DNA from: an uncultured Bacilli bacterium
GTDB lineage: Bacteria > Bacillota_I > Bacilli_A > RF39 > UBA660
Assembly: GCA_947623755.1 (NCBI GenBank)
Contig: CANQHB010000005.1
Coordinates: 1 to 26,082 of the forward strand
Length of the DNA: 26,082 nt
Reading direction: 5' to 3'
Made by a program: the position numbers and the translations under genes. Every line of letters starts with the position of its first letter. Position 1 is the stretch's first letter. This document shows, one piece after another, positions 1-7,528 of the stretch. Below the pieces are notes generated by a model. The model had not been told where the DNA came from. It did no database searches and saw only the letters and a list, made by a program, of their open reading frames with translations.

Positions 1-2
1 TT

Positions 3-1493
3 GAGAAATTAAATTATGGAAAAGAAAAAAATAAAAGAATGTTTTTATATGGTTTTCTAGTGGCAGTAGTACTTCTTATTTTGGTAAATATCATTGCGAG
101 TAAAGCCATGTATCGAAAAACCGAAAGTGTGCAGTTAGCAAATGGTACAATAAATTATACACCTTATGATTTTAAAATAATGGCTATGTATCAAGAAACA
201 AGCGCTAAAGGAAAGTATGAAGAAATAACTATTATGCCCGGTTCCGAATATGTAATAAATGAAAGTAAAAGTTATTGTACATTAGATAATAAAGTACATG
301 ATAATAAAGCTGTACTAAAAACATTTGAAGGAAGACATATAATATCACACTTAACTAAACAAGATAAATGTTATTTATATTTTGATAGAGAACAAAGTGC
401 AGCAAGTAAAACAGTATTTAGTTTAGGATTAAAAACTGAAGGAGCGATAGACAGCATAACCGGACCAGCCTGTATAGAAAGTAGTGCCAATTGTGGCGGT
501 GAGGGAACGAATATGAAACAAAATGGGTTATATTATGCAGGGGAAGATGATGATGGACCAAGTTATGTATTTAGAGGAACGGTTGATAATAACTGGGTAA
601 AATTTGGAAAGGATAAATCAAATCAAGATATATGGTGGCGAATCATCCGAATAAATGGAAATGGAAGTATTAGATTAATCTATTCTGGCGAAGGAACACC
701 ACCAACCGGAAATGGAAAGAATGCAATAGATAATCAAGCATATAATACAACAAGAACTGATAACACTTATGTCGGATATTATTATGGTTCACCTAATCAA
801 AAAACATATGAAGCAACTCATTCTAATACAATTCAAAATAATATAGCTTCTAAAACAGAAGATTGGTTTAAAAATACTACAAAATTAAATACCGACGAAT
901 ATTTAAAATATATAGATGAAAATGTTGGATTTTGCAATAATAGACAAATAAGTAAAAATCCTCAAGATTGGTTGACGGATGAAGGAATAGAAAATAGAGG
1001 AACAGGAATAGTAAAAACAGCATACAAAGGATTTTATAAAGTTGCAACAAATAACAATAGTTGGCGAAGAGATAAACAATATCCAGATTTAAGGTGTAGT
1101 AGTAATCCGGAAAATTTCGAAGAAAATGCAGATTATAAGCGAGACTATTATACATGGAAAGACCATGCGAGTAGAGGGAATCAAGCATTAGTTTATCCAG
1201 TGGGGCAAATAACCATTGACGAAGTAATATTAGCTGGAGGATTTGGAGGTCGAACAAACTCAGATTATTGGTTAAACTCTGGAACTTTTTATTGGACAAT
1301 GACTCCACGTGACTTTGACGGCAGTAATGCTAGTGTGTTCACTGTAAATTATGATGGCTACCTCGGCACTTACGCAGATTGGACTATTCCTGGCATTCGT
1401 CCTGTAATCAACTTAAAGGCTGAAACAAAATTTACATTTACAGGAAATGGAGACAAAGGGACCACCGCAAATCCTTACATAGTTAGTGATTAA
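3..1493 (+). CDS. Membrane-anchored surface protein with DUF6273/FGE-like C-terminal domain (5' partial or frameshifted)
   Basis: I do not recognise a named gene. The reading frame is open from the window edge. The first in-frame ATG is at 39 but has no ribosome binding site and would begin directly in the hydrophobic helix (MFLYGFLVAVVLLILVNI), leaving out the basic residues KEKNKR just before it, so the real start is probably further upstream. A second possibility is an ATG at 16 in another frame, one base away across an A7 tract. After the membrane helix come about 150 residues of unrecognised extracellular sequence. The C-terminal part carries WWRIIRINGNGSIRLIY, YWTMTPRDF and GIRPVINLKAE, the pattern of DUF6273/sulfatase-modifying-factor (C-type-lectin-like) domains common in surface proteins of gut Firmicutes. 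The last ~40 codons of that domain have richer GC codons (GGC, CGT, CCT) than the rest. An extracellular role is inferred; the ligand is unknown. It is followed by hairpins that may end transcription. Confidence 0.7.
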   Translation, partial: EKLNYGKEKNKRMFLYGFLVAVVLLILVNIIASKAMYRKTESVQLANGTINYTPYDFKIMAMYQETSAKGKYEEITIMPGSEYVINESKSYCTLDNKVHDNKAVLKTFEGRHIISHLTKQDKCYLYFDREQSAASKTVFSLGLKTEGAIDSITGPACIESSANCGGEGTNMKQNGLYYAGEDDDGPSYVFRGTVDNNWVKFGKDKSNQDIWWRIIRINGNGSIRLIYSGEGTPPTGNGKNAIDNQAYNTTRTDNTYVGYYYGSPNQKTYEATHSNTIQNNIASKTEDWFKNTTKLNTDEYLKYIDENVGFCNNRQISKNPQDWLTDEGIENRGTGIVKTAYKGFYKVATNNNSWRRDKQYPDLRCSSNPENFEENADYKRDYYTWKDHASRGNQALVYPVGQITIDEVILAGGFGGRTNSDYWLNSGTFYWTMTPRDFDGSNASVFTVNYDGYLGTYADWTIPGIRPVINLKAETKFTFTGNGDKGTTANPYIVSD

Positions 1494-1498
1494 TTATT

Positions 1499-1537
1499 CT
1501 TGCCAATATTGCTTTTTCTTATTCAAATATTGGCAAG
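1499..1537 (+). terminator. Perfect 12-bp inverted repeat after the surface protein gene
   Basis: CTTGCCAATATT (1499-1510) and AATATTGGCAAG (1526-1537) form a perfect 12-bp stem with a 15-nt loop, starting five bases after the stop codon. There is no T-run directly after it (the first T5 is about 13 nt later), so it may be a processing or stability hairpin rather than an intrinsic terminator. Confidence 0.5.
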
Positions 1538-1557
1538 ATATGATTATCTTTTTATGG

Positions 1558-1581
1558 TAGAGTTTTAAACTCTATCTTTTT
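1558..1581 (+). terminator. Short rho-independent terminator candidate
   Basis: TAGAGTT TTA AACTCTA (1558-1574) forms a 7-bp A/T-rich stem with a 3-nt loop followed by TCTTTTT. It lies between the surface protein gene and the promoter of the next operon, which fits termination. The stem is weak. Confidence 0.5.
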
Positions 1582-1636
1582 ATGTACATTTTTTGACATT
1601 TTTTTTGACTTTTAGTAGAAGGATATGCCCAATAAA

Positions 1637-1645
1637 TGTTATAAT
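1637..1645 (+). promoter_or_regulatory. Extended -10 promoter for the frr operon
   Basis: TG-T-TATAAT (1637-1645) is an extended -10 element lying 21 bases before the ATG at 1667. No good -35 lies at 16-18 bp spacing. Two TTGAC motifs further upstream (1593 and 1605) are too far away to pair with it. Confidence 0.6.
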
Positions 1646-1666
1646 ACTAATAAGTGGTGAATTATA

Positions 1667-2248
1667 ATGCATAAAACTATAAAAAGAATTATTCAAGCTA
1701 TCCTATTTGTTTTAATAATTGGCGCTTTTATCTATATTGGTACGAGAGACTTTAGTGATAAAATTGAAGTTGATAACGAAAAATTTGACCATGAATATCA
1801 TAATGTAGATAAAGATAATGTTTTTAAATATGCAAATGCTAGCCAAGTCTATTCCATCTTAAAAGGGGGAAGTGGTATTATTTTCATGGGCTATCCTTCC
1901 AATGAGTGGACTGGTTATTACGCTAATATCTTAAATGCTGTTGCTAAAGAACTAAATATAAAAGAAATCTTATACTACGATTTTTCTGAAGACCGCAGTA
2001 ATGCTAACGCGACTTATCAAAGTATTGTGTTGCGTCTTACAAGTTATTTACCAACGCTTGATGATGGCACTCAAAATATTTACGCGCCAACCTTAGTTAT
2101 TGTAAAAAATGGCGCCATTATCTCATACGACAATGAAACTGCCATTAGTTTAGGTAATATTAAACCTGAAGTTTATTGGAACGACTTAAATATTGGTCTT
2201 AAAAAAAGTAATCTTCGCCTTATGCTAAACGATTACTTAAATAGTTAG
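1667..2248 (+). CDS. Membrane-anchored thioredoxin-fold protein lacking cysteines
   Basis: A 193-residue protein with one N-terminal membrane helix (about residues 8-25, preceded by KTIKR) and an extracellular domain. The pattern is that of thioredoxin-like bacteriocin-transport-accessory proteins: a strand IIFMGYP (71-77), then a helix, and the strand YAPTLVIVKNG with a probable cis-proline at P141 followed by a typical final strand. Where a redox thioredoxin has CxxC, this protein has SNEWT (about residues 78-82), and it has no cysteine anywhere, so it cannot do disulfide chemistry; a binding or structural role is inferred. It is the first gene of an operon with an RsiV-like gene, frr and a permease. 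GGTG at 1655-1658 serves as ribosome binding site. The fold is a motif-level inference. Confidence 0.75.
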   Translation: MHKTIKRIIQAILFVLIIGAFIYIGTRDFSDKIEVDNEKFDHEYHNVDKDNVFKYANASQVYSILKGGSGIIFMGYPSNEWTGYYANILNAVAKELNIKEILYYDFSEDRSNANATYQSIVLRLTSYLPTLDDGTQNIYAPTLVIVKNGAIISYDNETAISLGNIKPEVYWNDLNIGLKKSNLRLMLNDYLNS

Positions 2249-2255
2249 GAGAATT

Positions 2256-3170
2256 ATGATGAACGATATTCGAAATGGTAAAATTTATGCCAGCCTCTTT
2301 ATATTATTTCTTGTTATTCTAGGAGTAGGGGGTTTTATTCTTACCACTACTTTAACTAGTAAAAAACCTAAAACTTCCGAACTAGCCCAAGATACCAAGC
2401 AAGAATCTACCAACATGAAAATTGATTCTACCCAAGATTATATCTATTTTAGTAACGCTACTACTAAAAATAGTGATTTTGGAATAATTTATCAAGATAT
2501 TAACCTTAATATTAATAGTTCCGCGGCCAAAACACTCGAAAACGAATTAAATACCAAAATGGCCGAAGCAATTATTAGTTATAAAACACTTACCGAAGCT
2601 AATCTAAGTGACGAAGAACTAAATGATATAGTCTATAAAGAAAGTGATATTTATGAAGCTAAATATTATAAATATAGTCGCTATATTACAAGTTCTTATG
2701 CTTCTGTTTTAAGTGATGAATACTTCTTTGATGCTCATATTGGTGAAACTTACGTTGGAAGTAAGGCTTATGTTTTTGACCTTACCACTGGTAATTTATT
2801 AACTAAAGACGCCATTTTTAGCATATATAATACTAGTTTAGATAAAATAAAAAATGCTGTAATGACTAGACTAAATGCTAAACAATCTACAGTTTTAGTG
2901 GAAGAAACTCCCGATACTGAAACTAATGAGCCATCACCTGATGAGGATACCTCTAAGGATTCCGAGTCCAAGCCCAATGATACTTCAAAAGAAGAAACTA
3001 AATCCGACACTACTTGGGAAGAAGTAGAAGTCATAAATATAAATGCTACTTTACAAGAATTTGATAATGATAATTATGCAGTATATATCGATAAATCTGG
3101 ATATTTAACTATAAGTTATCTTGTCAAAACCCGAAACTCAAGTTATAATGATACTATAATAATAAATTAA
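2256..3170 (+). CDS. Membrane-anchored DUF3298/RsiV-like extracellular protein
   Basis: A 304-residue protein with a membrane helix at about residues 12-31 and a large outer part. The segment QDINLNINSS...AYVFDLTTGNLLTKDAIF (about 80-190) looks like the DUF4163/DUF3298 pair found in RsiV, the lysozyme-sensing anti-sigma factor, although no cytoplasmic anti-sigma domain is present here. Residues 216-258 are a low-complexity, Glu/Asp/Ser/Thr/Pro-rich segment inserted before the last strands (about 259-304). Two start codons are adjacent: AGGAG at 2247-2251 lies 4 nt from the ATG at 2256 and 7 nt from the ATG at 2259, so initiation at 2259 is at least as likely. It follows the thioredoxin-like gene by 7 nt and precedes frr by 12 nt, so the three are co-transcribed. 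Function is unknown; a cell-envelope role is inferred. Confidence 0.65.
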   Translation: MMNDIRNGKIYASLFILFLVILGVGGFILTTTLTSKKPKTSELAQDTKQESTNMKIDSTQDYIYFSNATTKNSDFGIIYQDINLNINSSAAKTLENELNTKMAEAIISYKTLTEANLSDEELNDIVYKESDIYEAKYYKYSRYITSSYASVLSDEYFFDAHIGETYVGSKAYVFDLTTGNLLTKDAIFSIYNTSLDKIKNAVMTRLNAKQSTVLVEETPDTETNEPSPDEDTSKDSESKPNDTSKEETKSDTTWEEVEVININATLQEFDNDNYAVYIDKSGYLTISYLVKTRNSSYNDTIIIN

Positions 3171-3182
3171 GGAGGAGAAAAT

Positions 3183-3710
3183 ATGGATACAGAATTAAAA
3201 TTTATGAAAGCTATTGAAAATCTAGAATCAAGATTAGTTAACATTCGGGCTGGCCGAGCTAATCCTTCTATGTTAAATGGTATAATGGCAAATTATTATG
3301 GAGTTCCTACTCCGGTTCAAAGTCTTGCTAATATTACTGTTCCTGAAGCTCGTAGTCTTATGGTAAAACCTTTTGACAAAAGTGCTTTAAAAGAAATTGA
3401 AAGAGCCATAAACGAAGCTAATATTGGTATTACTCCGGTAAATAATGGCGAAGTAATTATCTTAACTGTCCCAGAACTTACTGAAGATAAACGAAGAGAT
3501 TATGTAAAACAAGCCAAAAATATTTGTGAAGAAGCGAGAGTTGCTCTAAGAAATATCCGCCAAGACGCTAATAACGACATTAAAAATCAAGAATTACCTG
3601 AAGATGAAGAAAAATTAGCCTTAGAAGAGATTCAAGATTTAATTAATACCTATAATAAAAAAATTGATGAAATATTTAAAGAAAAAGAAGCCGAACTAAT
3701 GAGGGTTTAA
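3183..3710 (+). CDS. frr: Ribosome recycling factor
   Basis: A 175-residue protein, slightly shorter than the usual 185. It has the family pattern throughout: LVNIRAGRANPSML (helix 1), YYGVPTPVQSLANITVPEARSL and VKPFDKSALKEIERAI for the central domain, then PELTEDKRRDYVKQAK and IRQDANNDIKN for the three-helix bundle. RRF works with EF-G to split the post-termination ribosome. The start is fixed by AAGGAGGAG directly upstream. In most Firmicutes frr follows pyrH and tsf; here it sits inside an operon of envelope proteins, an unusual neighbourhood. Confidence 0.97.
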   Translation: MDTELKFMKAIENLESRLVNIRAGRANPSMLNGIMANYYGVPTPVQSLANITVPEARSLMVKPFDKSALKEIERAINEANIGITPVNNGEVIILTVPELTEDKRRDYVKQAKNICEEARVALRNIRQDANNDIKNQELPEDEEKLALEEIQDLINTYNKKIDEIFKEKEAELMRV

Positions 3711-3711
3711 T

Positions 3712-4872
3712 ATGAAAAAAGAGTTCAAAGAAATTGATAATACTGAAATAAATGAAGTTGTTTCTTTAACTAAAAAGATATTAAAACTTCTTTATATTGT
3801 CATGCTTATTGCTATCGTTTTATTTGGTACTATTATTTTAAATAATCTTCATGTTTGGAGTTTCTTATTTACGTTACTTTCGGTTTTATCGCCTCTTTTT
3901 ATTGGTTTTATTATTGCCTGGCTTTTAAATCCGATTGTAAAAAGTATGAATCAAAAAGGCCTACCTAGAATTGTTGGCAGCCTTATTGTCTATGCTATAT
4001 TTTTAGTTATCATTTATGTCTTCTTACGATTATTTATTCCTACTTTATATGACCAGATAAATGATTTAATCGGTAAACTTCCGGCCATCTTAGATAGTTT
4101 CCAAAATTTTGCAGATGACTTAGTTAATCAAATATCTATAAGTGGGGTAGATTTAGTTGAATTTAAAGATAATTTATTTGCTAGTGTGGGCGATTACTTA
4201 GTAAATTACACTAATTCCTTACCAACTTCTTTAATTACGATTTTAGGTAATTTAGCGACAGGTATTGGTAATGTTTTAATTAGTTTAGTGGTAGGCTTAT
4301 ACATGTTATTTGATTTTGATTCTATCACCAAACATTTCTTAAAACTAGTTCCTAATAAAAATAAATATGAAATCGAAGTTTTATTAACTGATATCGGTAA
4401 AGAAGTCCGCAAAACTATTTCTGGCACTTTATTAGTGGCCTTTATGGTCTTTGTTTGTGATACTATTGGCTTTGCGATAATTGGTCTTAATGCCCCATTA
4501 TTATTTGGTATGTTTTGTGGGCTTACAGACTTAATTCCTTATATTGGTCCTTATATTGGAGGGGCCGCCGCTGTTATTGTCGGTTTTAGTCAAGGCTCCA
4601 TTACTGGTATTACGGTTCTAATAGTCTGCATTGTTGTTCAATTAGTTGAAAACTATATTTTACAACCGGTAATTATGAGTAAGACTACTAAACTTCATCC
4701 TGTTACGATTATCGTTGGCTTATTAGTTTTTGCCCATTATTTTGGCATTATTGGCATGGTTATTGCAACTCCATGTATTGCTTTATTAAAAGTAATATTT
4801 AGATTTATTGTTAAAAAATATAACTTATTTAAAGATGATGAAGTATTTATAAAAGAAGTACTAAAAGATTAA
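3712..4872 (+). CDS. AI-2E family transporter (PerM/YtvI-like permease)
   Basis: A 386-residue polytopic membrane protein starting one base after the frr stop. It has the AI-2E family layout: paired N-terminal helices (about 27-75), a third near 85-110, an extracytoplasmic amphipathic segment (about 110-165), and a C-terminal helix bundle containing GLTDLIPYIGPYIGGAAA and LVENYILQPVIMSKTTKLHP, the best conserved stretches of the family. Characterised members export AI-2-like signals or act as ion antiporters; the substrate here cannot be told. The last codons form one arm of a terminator palindrome, and the gene overlaps the convergent regulator by four bases at the stop codons. Confidence 0.9.
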   Translation: MKKEFKEIDNTEINEVVSLTKKILKLLYIVMLIAIVLFGTIILNNLHVWSFLFTLLSVLSPLFIGFIIAWLLNPIVKSMNQKGLPRIVGSLIVYAIFLVIIYVFLRLFIPTLYDQINDLIGKLPAILDSFQNFADDLVNQISISGVDLVEFKDNLFASVGDYLVNYTNSLPTSLITILGNLATGIGNVLISLVVGLYMLFDFDSITKHFLKLVPNKNKYEIEVLLTDIGKEVRKTISGTLLVAFMVFVCDTIGFAIIGLNAPLLFGMFCGLTDLIPYIGPYIGGAAAVIVGFSQGSITGITVLIVCIVVQLVENYILQPVIMSKTTKLHPVTIIVGLLVFAHYFGIIGMVIATPCIALLKVIFRFIVKKYNLFKDDEVFIKEVLKD

Positions 4873-4886
4873 AGTACTTCTTTTTT
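4851..4886. terminator. Bidirectional terminator shared by two convergent genes
   Basis: AAAAGAAGTAC (4851-4861) and GTACTTCTTTT (4874-4884) form an 11-bp stem with a 12-nt loop. T-runs follow on the + strand (4881-4886) and, read from the other side, on the - strand. Both arms are coding: the left arm ends the permease (KEVLKD) and the right arm ends the HTH protein (KKEVL), so both proteins end with the same residues KEVL. Confidence 0.85.
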
Positions 4887-5321
4887 ACTAGTTTTAGAGC
4901 AAATATAATCCACGGAAACTCCAAATTTTTTAGCAAACTTATATAAATATTCTAAACTAACAAATCTCGTTTTAGATTCATACTTTGAAACCGAATTTAT
5001 GGAAACATCAAACATATTCGCCATTTGTCTTTGCGTATAATTATAAGTCATTCTAATATATTTTAAATATCTAGCAAGCATTTTATAATTAATTCTCTCT
5101 TTAGTATTATAACTTATTAAATTACTAGTTAATCCTAGTAACCCATTTAAAGATACTTTATATAAATTACTTAAAATATTTAACTTATCTAAATTCATTT
5201 CATAAAGGCCATATTCATAATTTTGATAACACCTAAGAGAGACTTTTAACTTATTAGCTATATACTCTTGTGTATAGCCATTTTTAATTCTAAGCTCTTC
5301 AATTAATAAATTATTATGCAT
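4869..5321 (-). CDS. Double helix-turn-helix (XRE-family) regulator
   Basis: A 150-residue protein made of two Cro/C1-type helix-turn-helix units and nothing else: residues 5-62 (LRIKNGYTQEYIANKLKVS ... YEYGLYEMNLDKLNILSNLY) and 81-142 (MTYNYTQRQMANMFDVSINS ... YESKTRFVSLEYLYKFAKKF). Two tandem XRE units in one chain would let a monomer read a double site or a dimer read a long one. The ribosome binding site AAAGGAG precedes the ATG. The gene is divergent from the bacteriocin-type exporter operon across a 161-base intergenic region holding a 10-bp interrupted palindrome, so control of that operon and of itself is a reasonable inference. No signal-sensing domain is visible. Confidence 0.88.
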   Translation of the reverse strand: MHNNLLIEELRIKNGYTQEYIANKLKVSLRCYQNYEYGLYEMNLDKLNILSNLYKVSLNGLLGLTSNLISYNTKERINYKMLARYLKYIRMTYNYTQRQMANMFDVSINSVSKYESKTRFVSLEYLYKFAKKFGVSVDYICSKTSKKEVL

Positions 5322-5347
5322 CTTTTTTCTCCTTTCTTAAGGTTGCT

Positions 5348-5353
5348 ATTATA
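5348..5353 (-). promoter_or_regulatory. -10 box for the HTH regulator
   Basis: Read on the minus strand, TATAAT lies at 5353-5348, about 27 bases before the regulator's ATG. No good -35 sits at 17 bp; a TCGACA-like hexamer occurs with a 21-bp spacer. An activator or the nearby palindrome may matter for its use. Confidence 0.45.
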
Positions 5354-5366
5354 CTTAATAAAACCT

Positions 5367-5407
5367 AAAAAATTTGTCGAAAAAAGTTGCGAATTCCCAA
5401 ATTTTTT
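5367..5407. promoter_or_regulatory. Interrupted palindrome, candidate operator between divergent genes
   Basis: AAAAAATTTG (5367-5376) and CAAATTTTTT (5398-5407) are perfect 10-bp inverted arms separated by 21 bp, i.e. centre-to-centre about three helical turns. It lies in the intergenic region between the double-HTH regulator and the exporter operon. Operator function is inferred from position and symmetry; the arms are A/T-only apart from one base, so chance is possible. Confidence 0.35.
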
Positions 5408-5482
5408 CCGGTTTTAAGCGAAAAAAAAGGAAATAGGGTATATCCGGGTAATAATTATTAGTGAAGGGAGGTTTTTGACCAC

Positions 5483-7528
5483 TTGAAAATTGAAACAGTA
5501 AAACAAAGAGATTTAAAAGACTGTGGAGCATGCTGTCTATATTGTATTTTAAAGTACTATAATGGCTATGTTCCCTTAGAAAAAATTCGGGATGATACTC
5601 TAACCACTATTAATGGTACTACTGCATACCATTTAATAGAGGCAGCCAAGTCTTATGGGTTTGATGCGGTCGGTGTAAGAGTAGATAATATTGATGATGA
5701 ACGTATCTATTTACCAGCCATCGCTCACTTAACATTAAAAAATGGTTTGACTCACTTTGTTATCATATACAAAATAACCTCTGATTATGTTTGGCTCATG
5801 GACCCAGCCCGTGGTAAAGTAAAAATGCCTCGAAATGAATTTCTTTATTTATGGTCTAATGTTCTTATTGAATTAACACCCACCACCAATGTCTTATGCC
5901 TGAAGAAGGAATTATCCTTACATCAGCTCTTCTTAAGATTATTAGCTCGTAATAAATCGTTATTCATTTCCATCTTACTTACTAATTTTCTACTTATGTT
6001 ATTTTCCATAATTGGCAATTTTTACTTTGAGGTAAGTATCTCTAGTCTAAATAATAATAAAGATTCTATTCTAATAAAAGTAATAGTTATTGTCTTTCTA
6101 TTTATCTTTCTATTTAAAATAGTCTTTAGTTTCTTAAAAAATTATTATTTAAATTTTTTCAACAAAAATCTTGACGCGGAACTATTTACCGATTTTATCA
6201 AGCATATCTTTAATCTCCCTTTAAAATTTTTACAAAATCGTACGACCGGCGAAATAGTTTCCCGGATAAATGAACTAGGGGAAGTAAAAAGCCTTTTATC
6301 TGAGGTATTTACGACCATCATTTTAAGTACGGTTTTAGCTTTCGGCGCGATAGTTGCCTTATATTTTATAAGTACTAAATTATTTTTTCTTCTTTGTTTA
6401 GTAATTAGTATTTATATTATAATTGGTACTATTTTTAGTAAAACTATTTATTATCACGCTAAAGAAAACATTGCGATTGCAACCGATTTTAATGCTACTT
6501 TAATTGAGAATATTGAAATGAATCCTAGTATTAAAAATTTAAAACTAGAAGACTCTTTCTTAAGAAAACTAGAAAATAAACTAATTTCTCTTTTAAGAAG
6601 TAATTTTAATCTGGATACTCTTTTAAATAATACTAATTTTTTTAAAGAGTTTATTTATGAATTTGGTCTCTTTCTTATTTTAACTTACGGTATTTATTTA
6701 ATTAAAATCGGTAAGTTAGAAACACTGTCTTTTATAACTTTTAATAGCCTTATCATTTACTTGTTTAATCCTATTAAAGATATGTTAGAATTAGTCCCTA
6801 AATATAATTATTTAAAGGCTTCATTTACGAAATTAAGTGAATTATTAAATATCAAAGAAGAAGATTATTTTCTTGGATTAGATAGTACAATTAATTCCAT
6901 AACTATTGAAAACTTAAGCTACTCATATAACAAAGTTACCAATATTTTAAATAATCTTTCTCTAGATATTAAAGCTAGAGATAAAATCCTCCTAACTGGA
7001 GCTAGTGGAAGTGGTAAAAGTACCTTGTGTCATTTACTTCTTGACAAATCTCTTAGTTATTCTGGGAAAATAAGTTTTAACAATGTAAATCAAGCTGACT
7101 TAAGTTTAGAGACTATTCGAAATAATATATTATATATCGGTCAACAAGAAAAGTTATTTACCGGTTCTATTAAAGATAACATTATTTGTAATCGACCTGT
7201 TTCTTCGGAAGAATTAATGCAAGTCTTACAAATATGTCGCTTAAAAGATTTTATAGATACCCGACCAAATCGTTTAGAAACTATAATTAATGCTAACCTA
7301 AATAATTTAAGCGGTGGTGAAAAACAACGTTTAATATTAGCTCGCGGTCTCCTTAAAAACTGTAATGTTATCATTTTAGATGAAGCTCTAAGTGAAGTAG
7401 ATTTAAAATTAGAAAAACAAATAATAGGTGATATCATGAAATTTTATAAGGATAAAATCTTAATTTATGTTTCTCATAAAGATGTACGTGATAAATTTAA
7501 GAAAGTAATTACCATAGGTGCCAAATGA
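5483..7528 (+). CDS. Peptidase-containing ABC exporter for double-glycine peptides (C39-ABC)
   Basis: A 681-residue three-domain exporter. Residues 1-125 are a C39 peptidase: catalytic C14 in DCGACC with oxyanion Q8, H91 in THFVIIY and D107 in MDPARG, so the protease looks active. About 150-430 is the ABC transmembrane domain with six helices. About 465-681 is the nucleotide-binding domain, with Walker A GASGSGKS at 506-513, signature LSGGE around S610, Walker B IILDEA (D633, E634) and H-loop H665. Such proteins cut leader peptides after GG and export the mature peptide. Translation starts at TTG, 11 nt after GGGAGG (5466-5471); no ATG fits. The three GG-leader peptide genes downstream are its obvious substrates. 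It overlaps the next gene by ATGA. Confidence 0.95.
   Translation: MKIETVKQRDLKDCGACCLYCILKYYNGYVPLEKIRDDTLTTINGTTAYHLIEAAKSYGFDAVGVRVDNIDDERIYLPAIAHLTLKNGLTHFVIIYKITSDYVWLMDPARGKVKMPRNEFLYLWSNVLIELTPTTNVLCLKKELSLHQLFLRLLARNKSLFISILLTNFLLMLFSIIGNFYFEVSISSLNNNKDSILIKVIVIVFLFIFLFKIVFSFLKNYYLNFFNKNLDAELFTDFIKHIFNLPLKFLQNRTTGEIVSRINELGEVKSLLSEVFTTIILSTVLAFGAIVALYFISTKLFFLLCLVISIYIIIGTIFSKTIYYHAKENIAIATDFNATLIENIEMNPSIKNLKLEDSFLRKLENKLISLLRSNFNLDTLLNNTNFFKEFIYEFGLFLILTYGIYLIKIGKLETLSFITFNSLIIYLFNPIKDMLELVPKYNYLKASFTKLSELLNIKEEDYFLGLDSTINSITIENLSYSYNKVTNILNNLSLDIKARDKILLTGASGSGKSTLCHLLLDKSLSYSGKISFNNVNQADLSLETIRNNILYIGQQEKLFTGSIKDNIICNRPVSSEELMQVLQICRLKDFIDTRPNRLETIINANLNNLSGGEKQRLILARGLLKNCNVIILDEALSEVDLKLEKQIIGDIMKFYKDKILIYVSHKDVRDKFKKVITIGAK

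Noticed and set aside
877..1308. 143-codon open frame on the minus strand inside the surface protein gene
   Set aside because: It is antisense to a frame with clear domain motifs, is Leu/Phe/Tyr-rich as expected from reversed AT-rich coding sequence, and has no ribosome binding site or promoter.
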